NCBI GenBank assembly: GCA_905250115.1
Contig: CAJNOI010000138.1
Span: 186,001-250,000 of the forward strand
DNA from: Adineta steineri
Lineage: Eukaryota > Rotifera > Eurotatoria > Adinetida > Adinetidae
DNA: 64,000 nt
Reading direction: 5' to 3'
Part shown: piece after piece, positions 23,793 to 35,806 of the stretch
Layout: each line of letters starts with the position of its first letter
How positions within the stretch are numbered: the first letter of the stretch is position 1
Program-made: the position numbers and the translations under genes
The notes under the pieces: model-generated
What the model saw: only the letters and a program-made list of their open reading frames with translations
What the model was told of the DNA's origin: nothing
Databases searched by the model: none

Positions 23793-25201
23793 ATGTATAC
23801 GAATCCTGTCCTATTCGCTCGAATGCTTATTAACAATCGACGTTTGTGGATACCATGTATGATTCTTTGTGGTCTATGTGCTGCTACTCTTGTACTATAT
23901 CAGTCAGACAATAATAGACATAATGTCGAAACATATATTTCTAGTCAAACATCACAAGATTTTTCATTTTCATCTGCAAATTCATTAACATATGACGATG
24001 TCAAATTATTACTAGATCAATTATTTGATTCTCAAATGTCACTTAGTGGTGTCCAATCTATATGGAATAAACTTATAGAAGTTTGGCGTGGAATATTAAC
24101 AAAATTTGTACATGATGCTTGTGATTTATGTCATCATAATGGTTCTTATTGTTATGATTCTATTGATATAACACGTTATGTACATTATATCAATGAATCA
24201 TTTTATCCTATTAATGAAATAAAACGTCCAGTTGGTATGGGTCTATATTATCATTTTGATTTAAAAACTTTACGTTCAGTTAATAATTCAATCTTACCAA
24301 CAGATGTTTCACCATGTGATTATTTTCATATGTTACAATTAATGATCAATGTTCAACTTATATTACATCAAGCACAAATTAAATATTTTCTTACTAAAGG
24401 TACATTAATTGGTGTTCTTCGTCATCATGATGTTATACCATGGGATACAGATATTGATTTATTTATTCCACAATCGGCTACAAATAAAATTCTTACATCA
24501 TTTCGTCAATTAGAGATACCCGTGATTAAAGGTGTATCAACAACAACAACAACCACAACAACCGAAAGTAGCGGAATAAGATTATCTAAAGAGTAAAGTT
24601 TTTCTTCTTTAATATTATTTAAATAATTCTTTTTTATTTAATTTTTAGTCGACCATCATTTCATAAAGATTTAGTTGTATATCGTTTTAAAAATATTTAT
24701 AAAGTTACATCCTATAAAATATTTTCACTTCGTTCACCCATTGTTAATCGTACGAATTATCGTTGGCCTAAAATTGATATATTTCCTTATGAAGAAAATG
24801 CAACGCATATCTATGCATATCCAAAACATCAACATAATCTTGGTACAATGTATTATTTAGCTAAAACTAATGTTGATCCAGTATATTTACGTGTATTAGG
24901 TCCATTACTTATACCTAGTCCACGTCATCCACGTTTATCACTTAAATCAATGGTTCGATTAGGTCGTTCAAGTGTATTTTTTGCTTGTGAAGGTAATACG
25001 TTTTTACATCGTTATAATCGTGGACCAACAGATAATTGGCGTGTACCATGTAAAGAATTACATAAAACATATCCATTTGTTAAAAGTGAACGTAATGCAA
25101 CACATAGTTTATGTTTTGAAGAACTTAAATATCCTCAATCAAATAGAAATTTAAGTTTATATAAATATCGTTGCGAAGAAGATTTACCAAGAACGTTATA
25201 G
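23793..25201 (+). CDS. LicD/fukutin-type type II membrane transferase
   Basis: Two exons, 23793-24592 and 24649-25201, give 450 residues. A short basic cytoplasmic end is followed by one membrane helix (about residues 18-36, WIPCMILCGLCAATLVLY), as in Golgi glycosyltransferase-like enzymes. The catalytic core is the LicD/nucleotidyltransferase pattern: FLTKGTLIGVLRHHDVIPWD then TDIDLFIP, with GT and the DTDID acidic motif that binds metal. After the intron come WPKIDIFPYEE and further conserved blocks. Members transfer phosphocholine or ribitol phosphate onto glycans (LicD, fukutin, FKRP). Four or more sequons occur. The 56-base intron interrupts just after a poly-Thr stretch. Exact substrate cannot be told from the sequence. 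Confidence 0.85.
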
Positions 25202-26805
25202 TAATTATTATTTTCTTGTTCTTTTTTCTTGTTATGTGTTCGTTATTTATATCGCTCAATTTTTATATTCAATAATAGATATTAGTTAATACACAAAGAA
25301 AATTTTCATCATGATTATAATTCATTCAATAAGCAATAATAGATTAAATATAGAAAACAACTCCAATCAAATATACTCATTTGGTAAATGAATGAAAAAG
25401 CGTTTCATCTTCATTGTTTTTTTTAATTTTGAATGACATGTACCATACATTTGATTAATGTTCTTATGATCAGATTACTTTATTTACGTTCAACCGTTAT
25501 ATTTATAATTATCGTCTAGTCATCCTATTTGAATGATATAGGTAATTGCGTATGATATCTAACATATTAAAAATATCAATCAAACTATTTTGAATATGTT
25601 GACAGTAGTAGACTTTAATTCTCTAATTTCGAATATCAAAAAATAAAACATATACACTTTTATCGAAAACGTCCGATGTCTCAATCATTAATCAAATATA
25701 ATACATAATTATAGGCAATGTTTTTTTTTATCTATTCTTATGTCCTATTAAACAAAAGATTTTATCTTAATATCACTATGTAATTTTTAATTAATGTCTA
25801 ATGTTTGTTTGTTCTTCAAGATTTTCAAAAGAATAAACAAATGCTAATGTAATTCATATCATGGAGAACTAAACGAGAAATACTTCACTTGTATTAACAG
25901 CAGAATAGTCGAGAATTCATTAAATACTAACGGAAACTAAAATGGTATATATATATATATATATAAATGCCAAACCAACAAATCATGCAGTTAGTTTACA
26001 TTATCAACATTTTATTGTATGATAATTCGTTTTTTTTCTATGATTTGATATATAAACAATAGATTAGTTATAACATTCACGAATTTTTGTTTACTTGTAA
26101 AGGTTTTCTTTGAATTAAAAGGCAAAGTATTTTCTGTGATCTATATCGATATTTATATGCAGAGCCCGCGCGAAGGGTCTAAGGTTGGGGCGGTGTAACG
26201 GGTTTTGAAAGAGCGTAAAAATTTGGGGGGGGGGGGGGGGGAAAAGGGGATTTAGAGCAAAATTTGCTTAAAAAAAAAAAAAATTTGTCCCAAATCAGCT
26301 CCCGTCGTTGAAAAAAAAACAAAAATTTTCAAGTATTGGGGAGATGTACACTCCCCCCCCCCGCTCGTGCGGGTGTTGTTTATATGTATTGTAGGCATAC
26401 GTAAACCTCTTCATGGTTCGATCAAGTATAATTATTTATATCAGTCGCGGACTTCTATAAAAAAAGCAAAGCAAAATATCAGATTAGAATCGATTGTTTT
26501 AGCGTATTTTGTTATTATCTCGAATAAAATCTTGACAAAAAGACGTCTCATCATCAATAATATTAAATCGATGTATTCATCCTTACTTATGCTTATTTAT
26601 CTTGGTGTATATACAATTCAAGATACTAGAAAAAAAATATTTCAGTACACTTTCAAATTCAAACGATGGTACATCATTATTGGAGGAATTCATCTAGAAT
26701 AATACTTATATTAATCATATACATCCTATATTTAAAATATCTTGTCATATACAAAGACACATTTCATGAACAAAATGTAATATTGTTTTTATTCGTTTAT
26801 TTGAG
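25202..26805. other. Intergenic region with a hAT MITE
   Basis: AT-rich spacer between LicD-like and B-box genes. It holds an AT dinucleotide run near 25945-25965 and the element at 26160-26378. The open frame at 26367-26702 begins inside the element and has no recognisable domain, so it is not reported as a gene. Confidence 0.6.
26160..26378. mobile_element. hAT-type MITE with perfect 8-bp target duplication
   Basis: A 219-bp element starts CAGAGCCCGCGCGA and ends TCGTGCGGGTGTTG; ends match at 10 of 14 positions. Both flanks carry the identical TTTATATG (26152-26159 and 26379-26386). The interior has long homopolymers (G run near 26226-26242, A run near 26270-26283, C run near 26353-26362). 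No coding capacity. Confidence 0.78.
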
Positions 26806-27822
26806 TTAGTTCGAAAGAAAACGGATACGATCACCACGAAAATACATATTAATATTGAGTTGCCATGGAAATGGACATTGTTTCAAATCAATATCAAGTT
26901 CATATGAACTTTGTGTTCGTTCATTTGTTAAACTAATTTTTTGTTCATCACAATTAATAAATAATTCTAATATATCATCTTGTTGAGCATCACTTATATA
27001 TTGATTAAAACTAGCATGAAAACGACCATTTATATAAACTTGATTAGGTCCAGCCCAACCATATAATGATCGACTTTTAATTGAAAGTTGTTCCATTGGT
27101 ATATCTTGTGATATAATCCCAATAAATATCCATTTTGATGAACAATATTCTTCAATTTTAAATCTAAGTCGATGTTTTCCATATGAATAATGATTTTTTC
27201 CACGTACTGTTGAATAATCATCCGATCCAACATGAATAGCAACTTGACCATTATCTTCTAGTTGAACATTACCAAGTATTCTTCCAAAACCTTCATCACA
27301 TATTCCAACATTTATTTTTGAAATAAATGAAATATTATTATCACTATATTGAATATCAAATGTTGGTGGTTGATATATATCATTTTTTAATTTATTCAAT
27401 TGATTTATCCACTCGTTTATATCCGTCTCAAAAAATTCATCTTCTTTACGTGCTTCATTTATTTGACATGCAACTTTAGTTAAACATTCAATTAATTTCG
27501 TTGAATGTTTTTCAATCATGTTTTCTAAATTTTTTCGAGCATCATTAGCTACTTGATAAATTTTCTCAATTGATTCACGTTCCCATTCTTCAATTTTTTC
27601 TTTCATCTGAATATAATATCGAGATTGTCCAGTTTCTTCATTGAATTTTTCTCGAAGTTGATCATAATCAAGTGTTAATTCATCAAGTTGTTTACCTAAT
27701 TCTTGTCGATGTTCATTTGCATGACGCATACAAAAATCTTTTTCACATCCTCGACACATAAACAAAGCAGATGGTTTACCACATGTCGTACATGGTGTTT
27801 TTGGTTGTATTGTCGATGTCAT
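26806..27822 (-). CDS. B-box/coiled-coil/SPRY-like protein (TRIM-like)
   Basis: A single-exon frame of 338 residues. Residues 11-40 form a B-box-like zinc site (CTTCGKPSALFMCRGCEKDF then CMRHANEH). A coiled coil follows (about 41-145, rich in Glu, Lys, Leu and Gln, beginning HRQELGKQLDEL). The last 150 residues resemble a SPRY/B30.2-like beta sandwich (YGKHRLRFKIEEY, WIFIGIIS, YGWAGPNQVYINGRF, DDILELFINCDEQKISLTNE). No RING finger is present. I associate this N-terminal pattern with a large family in bdelloid rotifers. TRIM-like proteins bind partners through SPRY and oligomerise through the coil; ligase activity is not expected without a RING. It has no introns, unlike its neighbours, which could point to retroposition or a fast-expanding family. 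Confidence 0.82.
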   Translation of the reverse strand: MTSTIQPKTPCTTCGKPSALFMCRGCEKDFCMRHANEHRQELGKQLDELTLDYDQLREKFNEETGQSRYYIQMKEKIEEWERESIEKIYQVANDARKNLENMIEKHSTKLIECLTKVACQINEARKEDEFFETDINEWINQLNKLKNDIYQPPTFDIQYSDNNISFISKINVGICDEGFGRILGNVQLEDNGQVAIHVGSDDYSTVRGKNHYSYGKHRLRFKIEEYCSSKWIFIGIISQDIPMEQLSIKSRSLYGWAGPNQVYINGRFHASFNQYISDAQQDDILELFINCDEQKISLTNERTQSSYELDIDLKQCPFPWQLNINMYFRGDRIRFLSN

Positions 27823-28211
27823 TTGTTTATATAAAATGATTGTATTAGTATGTCAAGACGTTAAAAAAAACATATTTTTGATAAAAGAAAGAGCATGTGA
27901 TTGCATATATTACATTTAATATGATTCAAAACAAATCCAGACATATTTTGTTTTTTTACCTAAGGTAATTTAGTTATGCAATAGATATTATCGAACGATC
28001 AGCACTCTTCGTACAAAGTAATATGTAATATACATCGAAAGCTTCTTTTTTTTGTATCGGACAGAATAAAATAATATAAATTAGAAGAATTAATGTTCAA
28101 TAAGAAAAACAAAAAGCACTTATTTTATTTTATCAATTTATAATAAAAATGAATCAAAGAAAAAAAATAGATCATATCAAATCATATATTACTAAAAATG
28201 AAATCTGGTTT
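27823..28211. other. Spacer between two minus-strand genes
   Basis: AT-rich sequence with the 3' end of PEX7 and the upstream region of the B-box gene. No gene seen. Confidence 0.6.
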
Positions 28212-29209
28212 TTACATTGAAAAAAATTCACACAAGCGGACGATTTTATCCCAAGCACCTACAGCTAATTTATCTCGTTCGAAAAGATTCCAATCAAGTC
28301 CATAAATAAATTCTTTACAGATGCGTTCTGTATGTATGTTAATATTACTATTAGGAGAAGTTAATTGCCATATTTTCAATTGTCCATCATAACCAGTTGA
28401 TGCTAAACGATCTCGTCGATGTGGATCAAATCTTACACGACGAATAGCAGCTTCATGTCCTTCGAATACAGTTATTGCACTTGTAATCATACGTATATCC
28501 CATAAACGAATACGATTATCACAAGCACCGGTTATTAATAAATGATCATCATATTTTGACCAATCAACAGAAAGAATTTCAGCAGGATGAGCACGAGGAC
28601 TAATAATATTTGATGATTGTTTTATATCAAATAATCGTAATGAACAATCAGCTGAAACCGAAGCTATAAGACCTGACTGACGTGGATGCCATCGAGCTTC
28701 ATATACGATAGATTCATGTCCCGTTAGAGTTGCTTGAAGATTTGGTGAACTTAAAATAATAATACTAATCATTCATATTTGAAAGTATGACTTCTTTTTT
28801 ACCTATTAAAATTCCATAATTTAATCGTGCCATCAGCCGATGTACTTAGTAAAGCATCATTCGATCGACTTTCACTCCAATGAACACACCATACTTCACG
28901 ATTATGTTCTCGTAAAGATACAAATGGTGAAGAATTTGTATGATTTAATTTCCATATAAGTATTGAACCATCTCCGCTACCAGTAACAATTAATGATGGA
29001 TCAGTTTCAACAAAACTTACATCAAATAATGCATCAGACCAGTTAAATGATATTTGATTCTGATTGCCTATTAAATGAATTGTACTACGCCCACGAATAC
29101 CAAAATTTTCACATGATATTATTGCTAATTGATTGATAAGATGTGGTGAATAACGAAGACTATAACATGCATCAGTTAAACGTGTCTGAGTAGTTATACG
29201 AAAAGTCAT
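28212..29209 (-). CDS. PEX7: Peroxin 7, PTS2 receptor (WD40)
   Basis: Two exons, 29209-28803 and 28749-28212, close in frame to 314 residues (human PEX7 323). WD repeats are visible across the length: LIVTGSGDGSILIWKLNHT, WCVHWSESRSNDALLSTSAD with GTIKLWNF, YEARWHPRQSGLIASVSAD with CSLRLFD, LSVDWSKYDDHLLITGACDN with RIRLWDIR, VRFDPHRRDRLASTGYDGQL with KIWQL, and a last YGLDWNLFERDKLAVGAWDK with IVRLCEF. These blocks match the PEX7 pattern. PEX7 carries proteins with the N-terminal PTS2 signal to the peroxisome, working with PEX5 or PEX18-type partners. A TTTCTATAG directly precedes the ATG and may be a splice acceptor. The ortholog call is strong. Confidence 0.93.
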
Positions 29210-30067
29210 CTATAGAAACATAACGTTATCATTTATCTCTATCATAAAATTTCTTTTCTTTGGCAAACAGTTTTTCAAAATGTAATTACACTCAACTTGT
29301 TTTTTCTTTGTAAAAAGACAAAAGATATTCTTAGAAAAAACATCAGTCATTTTGATAATCTCGTTGATGAATAATTATATTATCTAATCCACAACTTTTT
29401 CATTAGTTTGACATACATTATTCATATTTATGTGTTTCATTTCAATAAAATATCAAGAAATGTGTATATATATATTTATCTAAAGAAATACCTTTTTTTT
29501 TATAGAATGAAGCAGTAATAATAATAATAATATTAGTATTAATAGTATTAGTAGTAATACAAAATAGAGCAATAAGGAGAAATAATCAAACTAGCACAGA
29601 ACAAAACGATCTACATGTATAGGATCGTGCGAGCAACAATGAAACAAGTGTATCGACACATGAACGCGCACACCGGACCTCAGAAAACAATTCATTCTCG
29701 AATACAAAACAGATAAAGAACACCGAATAAGAGAGATAGAAAAAAAACGAACCGGAGAATGAATACCATAATGAGCGAATGATGAAATGAGAAAAAAAAC
29801 AAAAAAAATGAAAAACGAAGAATGTGTTTTTTTGCTCTTTATACAAGATACACACATGGAAAGCAACAAATCGAGAAAAAAAACATGTAATGATTTTTTA
29901 TAAATATATATATATGTTAACGAAAGAATCAATTTGTTTCAATATTTTGCTTTGTATCAAATATTTGTATTATTATAAAACCATTGATGATTTTGTTTGA
30001 CTGATTTAATCTAATAGACAAAGAACAACAGAATGATATTAAATATATTGAAATATTAAAACATACG
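29210..30067. other. Spacer between YAP and PEX7
   Basis: 3' side of the YAP-like gene and upstream region of PEX7, both on the minus strand. Contains ATA/ATT short repeats near 29517-29560 and an AT run near 29905. No gene seen. Confidence 0.6.
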
Positions 30068-32078
30068 TTAAGTTGTGAATCGCCCAAAATTGTTATTGGA
30101 CGAGGATCCTGCACCGGAAGATCCATTTCCACTGGAAATGTAGCGTAATCTAAAGAAAAAGAAGTTTTTTTAGAAATATTATTCGATATTTTTGTAAAAA
30201 ATTAAATCAGTAATTTTATCCGTTCCCATTGGTAGTCCAAGAAAATAATGGAATACATACCCTGACCAAGTAATACGACGAGGAACGCCTGTTTAGATAT
30301 ATATTTTTATATTCAAAACAATTAAATATAATCTTAATACACTTCTAGTTTGTTTTTACATACCTGCTTGATTAGAAAAAAGTGGATCATCAATACAATC
30401 CATTGAACTTAATGCATCTGGTGTTCGATTGATACTATTACGACCTTAGAGAAGAAAAAAGCGATTATGTTGTAGAAAAAAGAATCTCTTTGAAATTACC
30501 TTCACCAACTCCACTATCTTCACTATTTTGCCGTTTATGATGGAAATAATCTTCAATTAATGCATCAATTGTCGCTTGATCAGGTGGTACATTATTCGCA
30601 TTTGGATTTTGACTGAGCATTTTTCGTACATCAGCTTCCTAAAAGAAAATTTACTTTATTCTATTCATAATAAATAAATATTTGCAAACTTAAACAACAA
30701 CAACACTATCACCAAGAGCAAAGAAAACAATATGTATACATATATATATATATAGATTTATATATATTTATAAATGTTAAAAGCGTGTATCATACCGTTA
30801 GTATCCTATTATTAGATGTTTTATCTGTTTATATGAATTAGTTATTAATAGATAGAAATATAGAAATAATTTTACCATTTGTTCTAATTGTTCTTTACGT
30901 TGTTGTAAAAGACGTTGTTCATTTAAAATTTCTGAAAGTTTATTTTTCAATGGATCGTGTTGTTGTGTAATAACTGGTGGAGAATTTGTTGTTAATTGAG
31001 CCATACTTGTTGTTGGTGAAAGTGTTGATGATGATAGTCTTTGTTGATGAAATGGAGATGATGATGATGATGCTGTTGGAATAGGTGATGTTGATGATTG
31101 TGGAATAGGTATTGATGTTGGTGGAATTGGTATATCAAGACGTTTAGTCATCATAGAACGATAATATTCTATAAGAAACAAAAATAGAATGCAGATCGAA
31201 AAGTAAACTATGTATTTACTTGGTCGTGGATCATCCCAACAAGTTTGTTTTAGATTATGATCAATAAAATAAATATTGCCTCGTGCATCACGCGATTGTT
31301 CATAACCATCGGGTAATGGAAGTGTGGTACAAAATGATTGAAATGCTGCATAATGATTGGGTCGTGGATCAATCCATGTTGTACATTGAGTTATATGACT
31401 AAAAGAAGAAAAGAAATGCCGTCATGTTCATTTAGTTAATGAATAAAATGATCATTAAATGAATAGAAACAGCTAATAAAAATCTTCAAGTCATTTTTAG
31501 TAAAATTCTCAATTGATGTTTTACAATAGTCTACTTTTCTCAATTATATGATCTTACTCAATATAATAACTTTGTCCATCAGGTGTTTGCCTCTCTTCCC
31601 AACCCTCAGGTAAAGGAAGTAGTGATACTTGAGAATTAATTTGTGATAATGTTGAATTTGTTGATGCCATTGTTGTACCTTGTCCATCGAGTACAGCTGT
31701 ATCACTAACAGTTCTTAAATGTCCTTGTACATGATTATTATTTATAATTGTACGTAATAGAGTAGTTGATTGTGATGGAATATTTGGTAAACTAAGTTGA
31801 TTTTTCGCATGTTGACGATGCACAGTTTGTTGTTGTTGTTGTTGTTGTTCATTGCTTATGGAATTAGATGATGTTGCAGCAGATTTAGATAGACTATTAT
31901 TTGGTGATGATGATGGTGGTTGAAAAAATGATTCGGGTAAACCACGATCACGAAATGGTTTTGATAAGAGTTGTGCACGATATTGTGTTGGATTATTCAC
32001 AACTGAAAAAAGTTCATTTAATGCTGATTGATTTTGATCTTCGACACGAATATACGATGAACGATTGCTGCTAGTCAT
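30068..32078 (-). CDS. YAP1: YAP/Yorkie Hippo-pathway transcription coactivator
   Basis: Seven exons (32078-31558, 31398-31220, 31168-30876, 30638-30500, 30444-30364, 30288-30261, 30149-30068) close in frame to 440 residues. Residues 10-55 resemble the TEAD-binding region, with the LPESFFQPP block (47-55). H-L-R-T-V-S at 120-125 fits the HxRxxS site phosphorylated by LATS, where human YAP has S127. Two WW domains follow: LPLPEGWEERQTPDGQSYYI through WIDPRP, and LPLPDGYEQSRDARGNIYFI through CWDDPRP. A Gln/Glu-rich helix (KLSEILNEQRLLQQRKEQLE) and the block EDSGVGEG...NRTPDALSSMD match the vertebrate DSG...PRTPDDFLNS region. The C-terminus is Ser/Gly/Asn-rich and lacks the FLTWL PDZ motif. The second WW has Tyr where Trp is usual. 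The role, driving growth genes with TEAD under Hippo control, is family knowledge. Confidence 0.92.
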
Positions 32079-32875
32079 CGATCACACGGTCAAGTCAAAT
32101 ATCACCGCGACTTTTTTCTATAAACTAAAATAACGAATGAAGAGGGGAAAAAAAACAATATACGTTAAGAAAAGCTATAATTTTTTTTGTTTCGAAATGT
32201 GTGAACATATAGGACGGAAATGACAGGTGAGAAAAGAAAAGAAGAATATATATCAATCTGTCATTAACTTATGCATATGTCCGTTGGTCAAGAACACCTT
32301 CTGTTCGTTTTTTTTTTCAAATGAATGATTGCTGCGCTCAGCTGGTCACACTTTTTTCATTCATTTCTATATGATTCGTAGAAAATATACAACCAATAGA
32401 AGAAGAGAATCATCAAAGAGGCTATTCCCTTAGAGACATGGATTGATATGTTTTCAGTATATGTAACTCAGTGAATATTTATTTAATTAATATTTTAGGA
32501 AAAGCATAAAAATGATGAGAAAAATTAATTAATCTATGTAGAGTAACAATACATTTAATCAAAGATGATTCATATGAAATCGAATATGAATAAGTATCGA
32601 TTCCGTACAATTCCTTTCGATTAATTAATTATTATATTCTTACATATAACTATTTGCTTAGCGAAGGGAAACATTTCTTTTTTGTCACATGAATTTAGAA
32701 TAGTTGTATGTTGAATGTAAATAAAGTTTGTTAGATTCTTGTAGATGGTGACTGTGAGTAGAAATATCGGATAGATCCGAGAGAGAATTTGCAGTAAATG
32801 GATATTATCGTTGAATAGTAATACAAAATTAATCTAATTTTTAGATTTTCAAGGTATTTATAGGAACAATTAAAA
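32079..32875. promoter_or_regulatory. Divergent spacer between YAP and SPATA7
   Basis: About 800 bases lie between the two starts on opposite strands. TTTTTAG at about 32838-32844 precedes the SPATA7 ATG by about 30 bases and could be a 5' splice acceptor. No gene seen. Shared regulation is inference. Confidence 0.4.
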
Positions 32876-35313
32876 ATGTCAACGGGTGATCTACTTAGTA
32901 GTACACTCAATTGGCCCGGAAAAGGCCTTTATGGACTTAAAAGTAGTGGTGAGTAAATTTATTTGAATGCTATAATCAATCATTTTAACATTCTTTTTTC
33001 TTATATTTAGTACTTCAAACAACTGAAAATGATCTTGTCAAACAAACCATTGTTTCAGATCATATGAGAAATCATTATCGACGATTACAAAGTGCAAAAT
33101 GTATAAATATGAAATATAAAAAAGATTTTTCATACTATCTGATTTTTTTTTGAAAAATATATAGCTGCAGTTGATTCTAAACCACCAAAAGCAATGGTAC
33201 TAGGCCAAAAATGTCGAGATCGAGCTCGAAAAGAATTAGCTCAATTGGTCTATACACAAAATCTACTTAGTCAATTTGCAGGTGGAAGTGCTCAAGCAAC
33301 ACCACGTGGTAGATCTGCACAAAGTGCACGTCGAACAGTTCAATCACAAGTAAAATTTATTTTTATAATCATATAAAATCATATATCTCTAATCAATTCT
33401 TAGCCAACAACATTTCGTGCACGTTCACGAAGTATTGAATCATCTCGTATGATGACTCGTTCTTTAAATATGAATGGATTATTGCAAAATCTAAATCAAA
33501 ACAGTTCTAATGATGGTGATATTGCCAATAAATTACTTGGCGGGTAAATAAATCTTGTAAATTACTTTAAAAAAAAATTAAATTTACTATTTGATATAGT
33601 GGTGTTCTTTCTCAAGCATTAACAGCAATGACTGCTCTAGGAAAAATGACATCAACAGCGCGAAATAAAAGCAGTGCGGATGTTCTTGATAAACATCCAG
33701 ATTTTTTTGTTCAACCAGAGGATGAATATAAACCACGTTTAGTTAAACGGGATGGAGATTCATCTTTACGAAATAATCGTAAATATTATAATCCACCAAC
33801 AAAAGCCAAATCTCGTTCAAAAAATACTGAAAAACAAGAAACAAAAACAGAAGATAATGTACCAAACGAAAATAAACCAAAAGATGATGAACAATTAGCA
33901 CTTAGGTTAGTTACTAAGGAGAGAAAAAGTATTTTATAAGAGATTGATATTTATTCTATCTATACAGTATTCGACGTGTTAGGCAAGTAAATATATATGT
34001 AGAAAGATCTGCATGATTGTATTATAAACATATATCTATCCGTAGATACTAACTTTTAAAATATATGAACTATATGTTTATTTATTTATAAATAATTTAT
34101 TTTAGAGAACAATTGAATAGAAGTCTTGAACTTCGACATAATGTTGAAAAGAAAATCAAAAAAGCTAAAGCAACTACAGCGACAAACTCTGTATCACGGT
34201 AAATGACTATAAAATATTTTTATAATGACCGTATCTTCTTTAACAGAAAACAATCTGATGAAGCATTAAAACAATTTGGTTTATCGGAGTATGTCTAATA
34301 AAAAATATATGACTATTTCAAGATTTTTATATTTCGTTTACATGAATTTAATTTAGACAAGAACGTTTGGAGTATATGAAATTCATGCAAGAAATAACTG
34401 ATGCAATTATACGTAAGAATTTAACTACGGAACCTGCAATTGAAAAATTATTTGAATTACATATTGATCGAAATGGAGGAAACCTTGATAAAGTATAATT
34501 AGATATTTTTATTTTTTTAAAATAATATTTATGATTAATATTTAGCGTCGTTTACGTGGTCTTTTAGAAGCATTAAAAGAAGATCTGGGTGTTCGAACAT
34601 CTCGAAGTAAATTTTTTTTATACAAATAAACTTTTTCTATTCTACTTTTTTATGTATTTATAGAGATTGATACTTATGCTTCAGTCCATAAAGCTACTAC
34701 TTTTGATCGAGAACCACTTCCACCACAAAAATCTGCTACAACAAGAGAAGATTCGTTAATTTTAACTCCTAAAACGAGTGATAGACGAGGTTCAGCTTAT
34801 GATCTCGATGCTCCATTACCTTGGCAATCTAATCGTGATGATTTTGATAAACAACCAACGATAACACCACGTAAAACTCATGAATCAAAACCAAAAAATT
34901 TCAATGATGATCATCTATTTTCTCCACCATCGACAGCTATAAAACCTAAACCACGCTTATCACTTCACACACAAATTGAAGATCATGAACAATCCAATGA
35001 TATTCCACATACAACAACGACTGAACATGAATCGACTATTCCAATGAATTTCAATGCAACCGTTCGAAAACCTATAACTGACTTACATAATCTTAATTGG
35101 TTGACGGATACACCATCAGCTAAAACAACCATCGAAAAAGATTCATTAGATAATGGTGAAGAACATCATCATCAGCATCATGAAAAACTAGAAGCAGCTG
35201 ATGAACAACGAAGTCCATCACCTCAACAACAACACCATCGTTCAGCATTCGAAACGTATGGTAGTAATGATTTTGAAGACAATGATAATGATACAGACGT
35301 TTCCGAACAATAA
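32876..35313 (+). CDS. SPATA7: SPATA7-like ciliary protein
   Basis: Ten exons (32876-32948, 33011-33100, 33165-33349, 33404-33543, 33600-33905, 34106-34198, 34247-34288, 34357-34492, 34546-34606, 34664-35313) close in frame to 591 residues. The N-terminal block LVKQTIVSDHMRNHYRRLQS followed by AKSAVDSKPPKAM matches the SPATA7 signature around VKDHMxxHYxxLxSAKxAVD. A second conserved region, RLEYMKFMQEITDAIIRKNL with IEKLFELHIDRN and RRLRGLLEALKEDLG, matches the SPATA7 core. The rest is disordered and charged, with a His- and Asp-rich end. In vertebrates SPATA7 sits at the ciliary transition zone with RPGRIP1; a role in cilia fits an animal with many ciliated cells, but that is inference. Introns are mostly 50-65 bases. 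Confidence 0.9.
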
Positions 35314-35806
35314 AATTCAAAGAATATTGATTGATAGAACAAAAACTAATCAGACTATTTTTTTTTCACTTTTTTTTTTGCGTTCTTTTTCTTTTCTTGT
35401 ACATCATTACACATTGTTCATATATATAGATTGGTGACAAAAGAAGAAAATTGTCTGACTATCGAAGGAAAAAAAGGGCAAAAGAAGAAAAAAAAAAGAT
35501 TGCATCAATATTTTATGCTTTTCCGAGTGACGTTCTGCTCGTTTCTATCTATTACTACTACTACTACTATTATTATACATCCAAATGAATGTTCGTCCTG
35601 TGTTCAGATGGAGCGACGGCGCCGAGATTTTTTTTCCTTGGTCCTCATCATTCTTTTTTTTTTCTCTTTTTTCCTTCTTTTTCCGTCGTCTTCATCAACT
35701 ATTTTTTTTTGCGTGTCTTATATGCTAACTCTTCATCATCTCAGCGTGCGTTCGACATAGTTTAATGATTATGTGACAAGCATCATACGTCTTTTTGTAA
35801 ATTTTA
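35314..35806. other. Low-complexity spacer
   Basis: Pyrimidine-rich and T-homopolymer sequence (about 35360-35730) between SPATA7 and the HLH gene. Several frames stay open only because of the T runs. It could hold 5' UTR or promoter sequence of the HLH gene. Confidence 0.5.

Noticed and set aside
26367-26702. 111-residue plus-strand frame
   Set aside because: It begins within a MITE and has no domain; probably chance.
30781-30840. Possible extra micro-exon in the YAP gene
   Set aside because: The candidate exon shifts the frame into a stop, while joining 30876 directly to 30638 keeps the phase and matches YAP.
33968-33986. Possible 19-base micro-exon in SPATA7
   Set aside because: It breaks the phase with the next exon; direct joining of 33905 to 34106 stays in frame.
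35431-35760. Plus-strand frame in a T-rich tract
   Set aside because: Simple sequence; runs of Phe, Ser and Lys without any motif.
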